From Haplomitrium mnioides (Eukaryota > Marchantiophyta > Haplomitriopsida > Calobryales): a stretch of 32,099 nucleotides of DNA. The notes below the pieces were generated by a model. The model was given only the letters and a program-made list of their open reading frames with translations. It did no database searches and was not told the origin of the DNA. Positions 1-10,820 of the stretch are shown here, in pieces. The stretch lies in assembly GCA_049999725.1 (NCBI GenBank), contig JBNGIS010034965.1, positions 1 through 32,099 on the forward strand, written 5' to 3'. The position numbers were made by a program, and so were the translations under genes. The first letter of the stretch is position 1. Each line of letters opens with the position of its first letter.

Positions 1-40
1 GGACTTCTTTGTTCAGTGTATTTTCTTTCTTTATTTTCAG

Positions 41-3037
41 TTCACTCAGTATTTTGTGGATTTCGTTGATTCATACAATGGCACAAAGCGGATCAAGCGA
101 GACTTCATCAAGTTCGCCATTCAAATCAAAATTCTAAAGCCCAAGCAGGGCGTCAACATTCAATAGCTTGTGCCACATCCGAGTGCGGCAACATTCTTGA
201 GTCATGCCACAGAGACTTCTTCACAGAAGAAGAGAAATGAGTCGGAGTCAAGCGAAGCTCAGAAGAAAAAAAACTAGCATTGAAAAAAAGAAACCTGCAC
301 CAGTACCTGTTGTTGAGGAGGCGCCAGCCCCATCAGAATCTATAGCAAAGTCAACTTCATATGCGCCCTCATCTCTATCAGCAAGCAGCTCAGAGTAGGA
401 CTCGAAGCAGGAGTCGGTGGCAGTTCAAGCTCCAATGTCGAGAGCAAAGAGGCAATCCCACAAGAGGTTGCGCACATTTCAAGAAAGAGAGCAGGTAGAT
501 CCTCAGACAGCTTCTAAGGAGGATAAAAGTAAGATTATGGAGTCTACAATCCAGCGCTACAGAGTCCGTGAAGAGACCATTACAATCAAGCTAGAAAACC
601 TTAATTTGCCCAAGCCTGGAATAGACAACTAGGGTTCATTCCAAATTTGAAGACTGAATGAGGATTTTGTGGAGCTTCTAACGCAAATAATGTTGACCAA
701 TAAGTACGCACGTTCTTTCTTCATCGTCGTGGTTGTAGACCCATAGTGTGGTTTCAAAGACAAGTCAGAGTTTGACATCAATAACCATGACAAGTACCAT
801 TACGAGATTGTAGGAGGCAATCACAGTGCTACAACAAGACAGCTACTAATTACAAAATGGGGCAAAGAATCCTACTCTATCGCTCTGTAATTGTTACGTA
901 TACGTGGGCCTGACACCAACAGACGCCCACATTTTTGTGATAGATGACAATTACGACCAGATGTACAGGCTTGAGATGACCTCTATTCAAAAGGTCAAGT
1001 ATTGGCATCAGCAATTTGAAAGTGGGATGGTTTCATCCCAAAAATTGAAAAGGGAGTTAGTGCTGGAAACCCTAGAGATGAAACCAAAGTCTACACTTGA
1101 GAAGACTATGACTTCTCAAGACAATTGGTTTCAGCTAGCATTTAGAAGTGAAGAGCTCTGAGAGTTACAACAGAGCATTTTTTCAATGTGGGAGAAAAAC
1201 ATTGTGAAAGGCCAGAAGCCTAAGGCCAAAGGATCTCTCAGGATGGAAGATATGAAATGGAAACCTTGGAGGTCTCTTTAAGGTCTTCCAGATGAAGTAA
1301 AGATTTCAGTTTTGAAGTGGGTGGAAGCCAGAGAGCTTTCAATGGACGAGATGTCTCGGGAGGCGGAGAGACAGAAAGTTTTGGCCGTAATAGTGAAGAG
1401 TTTCTGTTCGGAGGTTTATTGTAGTTCTTGGAAAGAGGCAAGAGAGGAGTACCCTCTTCACACTAAAGAGTCGAAGATGGCCTCTTTTTATTCAAGCTTC
1501 GAGAAGCTTCTGGTAATTCCTTTCTTTGGAACTTTATTTAATTATTTGTATTTGCATTGAATATTTTTAAAATTTTTGTTGTTTTTTAAAAACTTACGGT
1601 CCAAGCGCTCTAGGATATCAAAGTCCATACTCGCATGGACTTTGAAGTCCATGTGCGCATGGACTTGGATGTCCATGCATGCATGGACCCTAAAATGTTT
1701 TAGGGTCCAAACCTTTCAATGTTTTTATCACTCTCTAATGTTTTTGTTTTGATTTTTTTGCAGGGGAACAAAAAATTTAAATGACAACTAGCAAAGAAAT
1801 TGACAGAAACTGCGAAAGGAAGGAAGAAATCAGGGGTCAAGGAAGCCCTTGAAGAACAAGACCAGCCTCCAACATTGGTCTCTTACCCTCTGGCTTTTCT
1901 TCTCCACTGCTAAAAGGCCAGAGAGTGGAAAGCACCGTAACAAAGTGGTGCTGCATCTCTCACAACAGAAGGAGTTGTGAGAGATGAGGAAGAAGACTTA
2001 ATGTCTTTTGTCGATGGTCTCAACGTGGCATTTTATCAAGTCCACGAGGAGGCTAACGCTCGACAATTGAAGGGCTTTGTGAAACCTAGGTGTTTCACTT
2101 TGGCTATTGCTGATATTTCTTATGGGTATAACCTAAAGGAATGCAAGCATGATGACTCGGAACCATTTTCAAAAGATGACATTTTTGATATGGTATCATC
2201 TTTTGCGGCGGTAACAACTTCGGAGTTTTGGTCTTTTGTGATCATTCATTCTTCACATCAGTTTGGCATCGTCGAAAGTGCCCTTTTTGAAGTCTGTTGT
2301 GCAATTGATCACGACATATGGCGATTTGTTCTTTTATTTTTTTTTTTTTTGATTTCTTTGTTTTTTTTCTCTTGCATTTTTGTTACAATGTTTGATTTGA
2401 TTGTTTAACTTTTTGCAGGGACAAAAGTAATATTCATCATTCTGGTGGTCTCAGAATTGTACATGCCCACGAGTATTAGATGGTGGGCTACTCGACAAAG
2501 GAAGGAAAGAGGAGCATGTGCCTTTTCAATTTGCAGGCTTCTTTTGTGACCGAACTTCCTCGGCAGATTATGCGGAGTGTTTTTAGCTGCCGTGCTGTTT
2601 TGGCAAAGCTTAAACATCTAGGAGATGATGCTCTTGTGAATGTTTATTAGAAGCCGTAGGCTCTCTACAATTTTTTTATTAACCATTTATCAACAGAGCA
2701 GGATTGGATCCTTGATCTCTACTATGAGTCTGGCATAGACATTGTCTGTGCTATTAAGCTGATGCGAAATTGCATCGCCGAGGAATATGATAGACGCCAG
2801 TCTATTTATATTCCTCAGAGGGTTTTGGAGATGGCTTCCTTGCCATCTGATGTGACTGAGTCACAGATAGTTTTTGCTTACCACAAGGAACCTATTCCTC
2901 TTGCGCCTGCATGTGCTTCTGGTGACTATGTTGTAATATCGGGGACTGGAAAGTCTCGATAGGATTCTCTAGCGACTGTAGATGCTCAGCCTGTAGATTT
3001 ATATGAGACAGTTCCTCCCGAAGAGGATAGAGTCTGA
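41..3037 (+). pseudogene. Decayed ParB-like / beta-class DNA methyltransferase gene with introns
   Basis: Seen: one frame runs from ATG 78 to about 890, broken by stops including 396-398, 630-632, 744-746 and 888-890. It continues after a frameshift at 904-1161 and then to about 1512. A GT-AG intron fits 1513-1763; exon 2 starts at 1764; a second intron ends at 2418 after a T-rich tract; exon 3 runs to a TGA at 3035-3037. An acceptor-like TTTTCAG at 34-40 suggests that the 5' end lies outside. The N-terminus is Ser/Lys rich. Motifs: YEIVGGNHSATTRQLL (about 801-848) and YVGLTPTDAHIFVIDDN (about 901-951) resemble the ParB/Srx G-x-H-R and Lx..eA..la.DN signatures. IADISYGYN (about 2106-2132) matches methylase motif IV (DPPY). 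GGLRIVHAHEY (about 2443-2475) looks like the K/E-y-ilv region. ILDLYYESG..RNCIAEEYDRR (about 2708-2810) matches motif I (DPFxGSG..R.igiE.d). Motif IV before motif I is the beta-class order. DPPY has become DISY and the motif I Gly is lost, so it is dead. Family naming is from memory of motifs. Confidence 0.68.
1622..1688. repeat. Three tandem palindromes in intron of the methyltransferase relic
   Basis: Three units about 24 bp apart: AGTCCATACTCGCATGGACT (1622-1641), AGTCCATGTGCGCATGGACT (1646-1665) and the perfect 18-bp palindrome GTCCATGCATGCATGGAC (1671-1688). They lie inside the inferred 1513-1763 intron. Related palindromes recur at 3350-3570, 27075-27260, 29691-30035 and 31546-31710. 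Confidence 0.85.
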
Positions 3038-3234
3038 GGACCTCTTTGTACACTTTGCATCAATAATATTTTTTTTTCCAAATCTTTCTTTGCCAAAGTT
3101 TCATCTTGTTACTCTTTCAATCTATTTCAAGTCTTTTCATCACGACTCAGTTTATTGCGTCTAAGAATAAGTTGACTCAATTGATAGTCTAAGAATGGTT
3201 TGAACTCAACTACTAATCTAAGAATGATTTGGAG
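3038..3234. other. AT-rich 3' flank of the methyltransferase relic
   Basis: I see no gene here. The stretch is T-rich after the last in-frame stop of the relic and grades into the degenerate array that follows. Confidence 0.5.
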
Positions 3235-3570
3235 TCTTTGCATATTGTTTAGTGTCTTTGCACATTAAGGCTTTGTAGTTCTTGTTTGGATTACCTGTGC
3301 ACTTAAGTTGTAAGGTTATTGTTTAGAGTCTCTGCACCTGTTGGTCAAAGGGTTCTTGTTCAATGTCTATGCGTGCATAGGCTGTAGGGTTCCTATTTAG
3401 AATCTTGACGTGTAATGGCTCTAGGATTCTAGTTCAAAGTCCATGCGTGCATAGCTTCATTGTTCTTGTTCAGAGTTTAAGCACGTAGAGGATTTAGGAT
3501 TCTTGTTTGGAGTCTATGCGTACATAGGCTTTACGGTTCTGGTTTGGAATCTATGCTTGCAGAGACTTTG
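3235..3570. repeat. Degenerate tandem array with palindromic ATGCGTGCAT core
   Basis: Units of roughly 55-60 bp contain AGTCTATGCGTGCATAGGCT followed by a TT(T)AGGGTTCTTGTTT tail. The best copies are near 3365, 3440, 3510 and 3550; earlier copies (3235-3350) are eroded (for example GAGTCTTTGCACATTAAGG). The core is the same palindrome family as in the intron at 1622-1688. The array starts about 200 bp after the last stop of the relic gene. Confidence 0.75.
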
Positions 3571-3632
3571 TTGGCTACGATGCTCAAAGTCAAGTTCAAA
3601 ATCCTTACCCGATTGGACATTTATGTTTTCCT

Positions 3633-3732
3633 NNNNNNNNNNNNNNNNNNNNNNNNNNNNNNNNNNNNNNNNNNNNNNNNNNNNNNNNNNNNNNNNNNNN
3701 NNNNNNNNNNNNNNNNNNNNNNNNNNNNNNNN
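3633..3732. other. Assembly gap (100 N)
   Basis: Exactly 100 N, as used for scaffold joins of unknown size. The link between the palindrome array on its left and the integrase fragment on its right is therefore not proven. Confidence 0.97.
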
Positions 3733-6464
3733 CTTAGTAGCGGTTTCTGGTTCAAAGTAGCGGCTGTTACAAGAGGATGTTGACCAAAATTAAGAAACCA
3801 AGGAGAAAAATCCAATACTTTCTTATTGGAGTTGTTGTATGCAAACTCCATAGTCGGTAAGAAAATATCCCAATCCGTGTGATGAATGTTGATAAACGCT
3901 CTAAGTATATGGTCTACAATATAATTTGCATGTTTAGTTTGCTGATCTATTTGAGGATGATAAGCCATAAACATAGATAGTTGGGTACCCAAAAGTGTGT
4001 CCAACTCTTGCCAAAACTTCCCAGTGAATCATGGATCTCTATCAGATATTTAACACCTTTCGCATTTCATGATATCAAAAGACTGTATCAAAGTAAACCT
4101 TTGCCAATTGTGGAGCATCCACCATATTTTGGAAGCAAAGTGACAAGATCTAAGCTTACATGTTTCCATCAAGTAGTAGGAATTGGTAGTAGTTGAAGAA
4201 GTCCAACTGGTCCTTGATTTGAAGCATTGTTTTGCTAACAACTTTCATAAGAATGAACAAAGCTACGAATATCTTGAGCTAGGTTTAGCCACCACCAAGC
4301 AACTTCATAGTCATCTCTACCCCAAAATGCCCAAAGATTGGAATGTCTTGTGCTACTTGTAAACGGGCCATTCAAAGCGCATCATCTTGTGGAATATATA
4401 TTTGATGGCCTTAATAAAGAATACCATCTTGAATAAAAATACATGATATTCACTATCTTTGACTGCCAAATGTGCTCTAACAAGATTAAAAAAGGTATTT
4501 TCATGTAACTTTTGTCAAAAGTTGTTACTGGTTACTTTATCAAGATGCAATATAATAATATTTGCAACCTCCAATGTATTTAGTCGATGATCCAGCTTTT
4601 GTGACAATGGATAAAGAATGGTATGGAATCTTCTTGTCTTTTACTCCAACTTAATATAAAAGAGCTGTAGCTGATCTTTCTATCAATGATGGTGGCTTGT
4701 CATATTTTCTAAGTGAATTGATTACAATAAGGGCTTGTGATTGGTGCGCATACGTATATGCTTTCCTAGAAGATAGTGTCTCCAAACCTTGGTAGCATGA
4801 ACTATTGCCAATCGCTCTCTATCCTTTGTAAAATAAGTTTTCTTTTTTTGCATTTAGTCGACGTGATATGAAGGCAATCAAATGAAGTACATTCTCAAAC
4901 TCTTGTTGTAACATTTCTCTAATAGCAAAATTAGAGGCATCAAAATCAATTATGCAACATGTATTTGGATCACATTGTTGTAGAATTGGATGAGAAAACA
5001 CCTTATCCTTGAGTTGTTGAAGTGCCTCTTGCTCTTTGGTCATCAATTGAAACCTTGCCTCCTTGCCTAGTAGGTCCGCGATGTAGCAATCTAAGCATAG
5101 TAATGGATGAATCTTTGATGAAAACTTGCTAATCTATTAAAATCTTGAACATCATTTGCACTATTTGGTGTTGGCCACTTTGTAATAACCTTAATTTTCT
5201 CTTCCTCCATCTTTATGCCTTCTGTAGACACTTTATATCAAAAGTAAGTCACCTCTTGCTTCCAAAACTCACACTTAGACTTATTGCAATAAAACTTCCA
5301 CTCGCATAGTCTTTGCAATACTTCTTTGAGATGCTTACAATGCTCAACTTCACTTTTGCTAAAGATAAAGATATCGTCCAAAAACACCAACACTGACTTA
5401 TCTAATAAACCATCAAAAACTTGATGCATTTGATCCATGAATATCATTGGAGCATTAGTAAGGCCAAATGTAAGAATCTTCCACTTAAAATGCCCATATC
5501 TTGTACAAAAAATTGTCTTTTATACATCACTTGGCTTGATAGAAACTTGCCAATAGCCATTTCAAAGATCCGACTTAGAAAAGAATTGCACACCACTTAA
5601 TTGATCCAACAAATCATCAATATAAGGTAGAGGATAAGTACTATGCATTGTTTGATTATTCAAGCATAGATAATTTGTACAAAGACAAAATCCACCATCT
5701 TTCTTTGGTACAAAGATTACCGGAGCTCCCAAATACAAAGTACTATGTTGATTGAAATCCTTCTCAAGAAGATCTGTCAATGTCTTTCGAAGGTCCTCTA
5801 ATTATTGTGGTGATAACTAATATATAGGTCGATTATAAGAAGTACTTCTTAGCATCAACTCAATTAGAGAAGGCATTCCTCGATCATCTGGCAACCCATT
5901 TGGCAAATCCTCAAGAAACACATCTGCAAACTCCTTCAAAATATCATCTATCATTGAAGTAGATGCACTTTTTCCTCTCTCTTTACTCAAGTCTATAATA
6001 GGCTTGATCTAAATAGCAAAGACAAACAACTCTTGCTCCGTTGAATTAATATGTTGATTAAGGCTTCTTCACCAATGGTGTTGAACACCTAAAAAAAAAT
6101 GTCTTACCTTGTAAGGTAACTTGAGCATGTCGTTTTGCCCAATCAAATTGAGCAGGTCAACCTTCAAGCCAAAGCACCCCCAAAATGATATCATACTATA
6201 AGATGCAATAACAAATTACATAAATTTTGCGTACTCTTTTCCAATCTTTAGAAGAAATGGCTTTTGAGAGCAAAATTTATCATGTTTTTGGCTATCGGCC
6301 ATAGTCACATTACTATTTTTGATAGGTCCAAATTTTTCTTTCATTATCTTAGCAAAATGTAGTGACATAAAATTTTTAGAATTCTCACTATCCACCAACA
6401 TTCTACAAGAGTGCTCCTCAATTATACCATCAAGATGGAACAAGATACCTTGAATTCTTGTCAA
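3733..6464 (-). pseudogene. Pol relic of piece B (PR-RT-RNase H-IN)
   Basis: Protease lies at 6464-6216, with the active-site region changed to LVDSENS (copy C keeps LVDSGSS, 9600-9620). Reverse transcriptase covers 5780-5238 in two open pieces: [14 protein letters not shown] in the first and the catalytic FLDD at about 5381-5370 in the second. RNase H starts near 5046 (IIDFDASN, FISRRLNAKKENL). Integrase remains at 4241-3733, including the AYHPQIDQQTKHAN strand (normally TDGQTE). Multiple stops and frameshifts mean no functional polyprotein. Confidence 0.88.
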
Positions 6465-6479
6465 AGTTGTAATTCCATT

Positions 6480-7126
6480 AGAGCTTGCAAAGTTTTGAGT
6501 ACGTTATTCAAATGGTTGAGGACGTGACCTAACTTTTGTAGCAGTAAGTAATGAGTCATGCGACTCTGCCATACGCATTGCTTCTTCCAATTAAGTAGGC
6601 CATCTCATTGTAACTTCCATTCTTGTGCTCCTTCTTCTCTTATATTAGAAATTTTCATAATTGTTTTTTGAAAATTTGTAAGATAGCTTCTCATTGTACC
6701 AAGTTGCTTCAATTCGACCAATAGATCTCTTACTACTTTTGAAGCATTTACAACCCTAAATCTTTAAATCACTGCTTCTTTGAATTCACACCAAGAAACA
6801 ATAAGAGCAACAAATCCATATTGTGATTGTTCTATTTGATATCTCCACCAAGTCTTTGCAACTCCTTCTAATTGACTTGCCGCAAATATAATTTGTTGAC
6901 CATCTTTTCTAATATTTGTAACTTCAAAATATTGCTTACAATTGAGCATGAAGTTCTCAAATGCATTACAAACCATCTTTTTATCATATGTTTTTAGTGT
7001 TGGAAATCATCCATAACTCTTTTCTTCTTGAAAAGTTGCTCTTTCTTTCATTTTGACTTTCAAAATACATGAAAGATGTTCAAGTTGTTGTTGCATTGCT
7101 TGAACCACTGCCTCTTGATTCTCCAT
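6480..7126 (-). pseudogene. Gag relic of piece B
   Basis: ATG at 7126-7124 opens MENQEAVVQAMQQQ. The best-preserved part (6976-6764) has ENFMLNCKQYFEVT and QLEGVAKTWWRYQ, the capsid-like 'retrotrans_gag' signature with the conserved aromatic W-W/F. A stop follows about 40 codons after the start, and further breaks occur. I see no clear zinc knuckle. Role in an intact element: capsid protein of the virus-like particle. Confidence 0.8.
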
Positions 7127-7153
7127 GTAACTCACCACTTAAAAAAGAATAGT

Positions 7154-7166
7154 AGCTCTGATACCA
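7154..7166 (-). other. Primer binding site, initiator tRNA-Met type
   Basis: The minus strand reads TGGTATCAGAGCT one base after the LTR end. This is the standard plant PBS complementary to the 3' end of initiator tRNA-Met. It fixes the LTR boundary and the element's orientation. Confidence 0.93.
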
Positions 7167-7167
7167 A

Positions 7168-7607
7168 TGTAAAAGAACTCAAAGACCAAATCCAAATGAG
7201 TAAGAACTCATAGTAAACTCTAATAGAGTTTTTCAACCAAGCTCCAATAAGGCAAACAAAAGCCAAGCAAAAGCCAAACAACCAAAGAACCCAAGTGATA
7301 TGAGAGAAACTCCAAAATAAGGAGTGAGGCTATGAAACTATTCTATTTATACAAGAGAAGAAGGTGTCATTCCTCTTTCTTCATGTATAAGTTACTTCCA
7401 ATTTCAGCCCTAGAATTGATCATTTAGAAGTCACTTCTAATTTCAACCCTAAGATTGCTCACTTAAAAATCACTTCTAATTTCAACCTTAAAAGATCTAA
7501 AAGTAACTTCAAAGTCAAGTCAACCATAAAAATAACCATCTACCACTTCGTTCACTATTCTCTATTTTTTTTAATAAATAACACAACATCATACTTGCAC
7601 TATTACA
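7168..7607 (-). repeat. 5' LTR of piece B (440 bp)
   Basis: Read on the minus strand it begins TGTAATAGTGCAAG and ends TTTTACA, next to the PBS. It has a TATAAATA box (7344-7351 on the plus strand as TATTTATA). Its U3 holds three tandem 39-bp modules (starts at 7391, 7430 and 7469 on the plus strand). It matches the LTRs at 8179, 8486 and 12626. Confidence 0.9.
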
Positions 7608-8485
7608 TCAACATCCTTTTGTTCCTAATGGTTTGCTTTCTCTTTTCTCGTTCAATGTTCCAAATCTTTCTATCTTTTTGCTTCATTTATCTTCCTCTTG
7701 GAAAGTTGCCCAAAACCATCTTGTTACAACTTAAAATCGACAAAAAAATATGACTATAAACATTGTTGTAATTTCTCTTATGTTTTAAATGACCAAGTTA
7801 TGCTTTCTACTCATGATCTTCCTTTGTCTTTAGATACTCAAGTCCGTAAGCTATCTCCAGCTTAGATTGGTCCCTTATCAATTTCTCAAGTTATTTATCT
7901 CATTGCATACAAACTTGATCTTCCTCTCTATATGAAGATTCATCATGTATTATATGTATCTAAACTTAAGACTTTTGTTTCTAGTCCATATTCTTTTTTG
8001 AATCGTGTTCAAATTCCTCCTCTATCTATTGTTCTTGATGATCATGAAGAATATGAGGTAGATCATATTTTAGCTATGTGAGAGTCGTATTCTAACCTTG
8101 AAAATCCTCAAGAGGCTATTCAATTATTTGAAACTTTTGGTCATAGCAAGGACGTTATTGATTAGAAGATGGAGATTATGTAACAGTACAAGCATGATAT
8201 TGTGCTATTTATAAGAAAATAGAGAGGAGTGAAGGAAATGGTAGAAGGTCACTTTTAGGGTTGAATTGAGATACGATTACTTACTTTCAAAGTAACTTTT
8301 AGAGTTCTTAGGGTTGAAATTAAAAGTGACTTCTAAGTGATCAATTTTAGGGTTCAAATTGGAAGTGACTTGTAAGTAAAGAAAGAGGGGTGACACCTTC
8401 TTTTCTTGTATAAATAGAAGGGATTCATAGCCTAACTCTTCATTCTTGAGTTCCTCTTGAATCACTTGGGTTCTTTGGTTGCTTG
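7608..8485 (+). mobile_element. Chromovirus piece A: integrase tail and 3' LTR, interrupted
   Basis: 7608-8178 matches the end of pol in copy C (compare 11980-12625). LDTQVRKLS, YKLDLPLYMKIHHV and the chromodomain entry LDDHEEYEVDHIL are readable, but about 75-80 bp of the chromodomain seen in C is missing. The LTR starts TGTAACAGTACAAGC at 8179, preceded by purine-rich AGAAGATGGAGATTA (candidate polypurine tract, 8164-8178), with TATAAATA at 8409-8416. At 8485 it is cut by copy C; the remainder of the LTR resumes at 13006. There is no left half in plus orientation in this window. Confidence 0.85.
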
Positions 8486-8795
8486 TGTAATAGTAAAAGC
8501 ATAATGTTGTGATATACTTGCTTTTGAAGTTACTTTAAGTGAAGTGGTATATGGTCCCTTTTAGGGTTGAAATTAGAAGTGACTTGTAAGTGAAGAAATA
8601 GGGATGATATATTCTTCTCTTGTATAAATAGAAGGGATTCATAGCTCCTCTCTTCATTCTGGAGTTCCTCTCGAATTACTTAGGTTCTGTGGTTGGTTGG
8701 CTTCTGCTTGCCTTATTGGCATTTGGTTGAAGAACTTCATTAGAGTTCACTATGAGTTCTTACTCATTTGGATTTGGTCCTTGAATTCTTTTATA
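8486..8795 (+). repeat. 5' LTR of copy C (310 bp)
   Basis: Starts TGTAATAGTAAAAGC and ends TTTTATA (terminal CA mutated to TA). TATAAATA at 8623-8630. Relative to the 3' LTR it lacks about 70 bp of U3 just after GTTGTG (about 8510). Confidence 0.88.
8623..8630 (+). promoter_or_regulatory. LTR TATA box
   Basis: TATAAATA in the context TTGTATAAATAGAAGGG. The same box is present in all four LTRs (8409-8416, 12833-12840 and the minus-strand box at 7351-7344). It is the likely core promoter for the retrotransposon RNA. Confidence 0.7.
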
Positions 8796-8796
8796 T

Positions 8797-8809
8797 TGAT
8801 ACTAGAGCT
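8797..8809 (+). other. Decayed primer binding site of copy C
   Basis: TGATACTAGAGCT differs at three positions from the intact TGGTATCAGAGCT of piece B and lies one base after the LTR end. Confidence 0.8.
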
Positions 8810-8834
8810 ACGGTTCCTTTTGGTGATGAGCTAC

Positions 8835-9500
8835 ATGGAGAATCAAGAGGTAGTGGTTCAAGCAATGGAACAATGGCTTGAACATCTTTCACGTCTTTTG
8901 GAAGTGAGAATGAAAGAAAGATCAACTTTCCGAGAAGAAGAGAGTTATGAGCAATTTCCAATGCCAAAAGTATATGATAGGAAGATGGTTTGTGGTGCAT
9001 CTGAAAACTTCACATTTGATTGTGAGAAATATTTTTAAGCTACAAACATTAGAAAAGATGGCCGATGAATTCTGTTTATGGCAAATCAATTAGAAGATGT
9101 TGCAAAGACTTGGTGGAGGTATCAAGTAGGAACAAACACAATGTAGATTTATTGCCCTATAGTTTCTTGGTGTGAATTCAAAGAAACAATGGTTTTAAGA
9201 TTTAGGATTGTAAATGTTTCAAAGGTAGCAAGAGATCAATTGGCCAAATTGAAGCAATTTGGTTCAATGAGAAGCTATATTACGCATTTTCAAGATACAA
9301 TTATGTGAATTCCTGATATAAGAGAAGAAGAAGCACTAGATCACTTTGTTTGGAGATTGAAGCCTCGCATAAGAATGGAAGTTACAATGAGAGAGTCTAT
9401 TAAATTAGAAGAAGCAATACGTATAGCGAAGTGACATGACTCATTACTTATTGCTATAGAAGTTAGACCATTTCCTCAACCAATTGAACGACATTCGCAG
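8835..9500 (+). pseudogene. Gag relic of copy C
   Basis: ATG 8835 opens MENQEVVVQAMEQWLEHLSR, matching the gag start of piece B. The frame stops at 9036-9038. Downstream, VAKTWWRYQ, SWCEFKE and RFRIVNVS-like segments continue the capsid domain in broken frames. I see no intact CCHC knuckle. Confidence 0.8.
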
Positions 9501-9530
9501 AACTTCACAAGCTCTAATGGAATTAAAATT

Positions 9531-9746
9531 TTGACAAGAATTCAAAGTACCTTGCTCTATCTTGATGGTATGATTGAAGAGCACTCTTGTAGAATGTTGG
9601 TGGATAGCGGGAGTTCTGAAATTTTTATGTCACTACGTTTTGCTAAGATCATAAAAGAAAAATTTAGGCCTATCAAGAAGAGTATTGTGACTATAGCCAA
9701 TGGCAGAAAAATGATGTGTTTCGCTCTCAAAAGCCATTCCTTCTAA
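9531..9746 (+). pseudogene. Aspartic protease domain of copy C
   Basis: HSCRMLVDSGSSEIFMS carries the DSG active-site triplet (Asp codon 9603-9605), followed by a stretch aligned with piece B. The frame is lost at 9744. In an intact element this domain would process Gag-Pol. Confidence 0.82.
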
Positions 9747-10169
9747 GGACTAGAAAAGAGTATGCAGAATCTACACATTTTGTTATTGCACCGGTACAAT
9801 ATGACATTATTTTACAATTGCCTTGGCTTGAAGATCGAGTCGCTCAATCTGATTGAGTAAAATGACAAATTCAAGTTACCTTACGAATGTAAGAAATTTC
9901 TTTTAGGGTAATCAACATCATTGGTCAAGAAGCATAAATCAGTTCAACATATTAATTTAGTGGAGCAAGAGTTGTATATCTTTGGTGTTTGGATCAAGCC
10001 CATTATAGACTTGAGTAAGGAGGGAGGAGAAAGTACATCGACCTCAATGATAGATGATATTTTGAAGGAGTTTACGGATGTATTTCTAGAGGATTTGCCA
10101 AAGAAGTTAGCAGATGATCGAGGAATGCCTTTTTCGATTGAGTTGAGACCAGAAAGTACCCATTATAGT

Positions 10170-10820
10170 TGACCTATATATTGGCTATCACCACAAGAAC
10201 TAGAGGAGCTTCGAAAGACCTTGACAGATCTGCTTGAGAAGGATTTCATTCAACATAGTACTTTGTCTTGGGGAGCTCGGGTATTATTTGTACCAAAGAA
10301 AGATGGTGGATTTTGTCTTTGTACAAATTATCGAGGCTTGAACAACCAAATAGTGAAGAACGCATGTCATTTACCTCGTATTGATGATTTTGTGGATCAA
10401 TTGAGTGGTGCGCAATTCTTTTCTAAGTTGGATCTTCAAAGTGGCTATTGGCAAATTTCTATCAAGCCAAGTGATGTGCCAAAAACAACTATTCATACAA
10501 GATATGGGTATTTTTAGTGAAAAGTTCTTACATTTGGTCTTACTAATGCTCTAGCAATATTTATAGATCAAATACATCGAGTTTTTGATGGGTTATTGGA
10601 TAAGCTAGTGTTGGTAATCTTGGATGATATCTTTATTTTTAGTAAAAGTAAAGTTGAACATTGTGATAATCTCAAAGAAATATTGCAAAGACTACGCAAT
10701 TGGAAGTTTTATTGCAAGACGTCTAAGTGTGAGTTTTGGAAGCAAGAAGTAACTTACGTAAGACATAGCAAGAGTTTGAGAATGGACTTCACCCAATTAC
10801 CTTCATCTCACGTTGACTAA
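10170..10820 (+). pseudogene. Reverse transcriptase domain of copy C
   Basis: [20 protein letters not shown] and SKLDLQSGYWQI (10221-10517) are RT palm motifs. After a stop near 10516, ILDDIFIFSKS (about 10617-10650) gives the catalytic DD pair, then EFWKQEVTYV. Beyond 10760 the thumb/connection is missing: the sequence jumps directly to RNase H sequence equal to about 4930 in piece B. Confidence 0.88.

Larger units (their letters stand above)
3733..7607 (-). mobile_element. Ty3/gypsy chromovirus piece B (5' LTR to integrase), degenerate
   Basis: On the minus strand, in order: 5' LTR (7607-7168), primer binding site, gag from ATG 7126, protease, reverse transcriptase, RNase H and integrase, ending at the assembly gap without a 3' LTR. 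Many stops and frameshifts break it. Domain order PR-RT-RH-IN defines Ty3/gypsy; the related copy C in the same window adds a C-terminal chromodomain. Its integrase homology to A and C fades around 3768, just past the point where piece A begins on the other side (7608). Confidence 0.92.

Noticed and set aside
3235-3570. CRISPR-like array
   Set aside because: Units are degenerate, spacers are not unique sequences of constant length, and the context is a plant nuclear genome.
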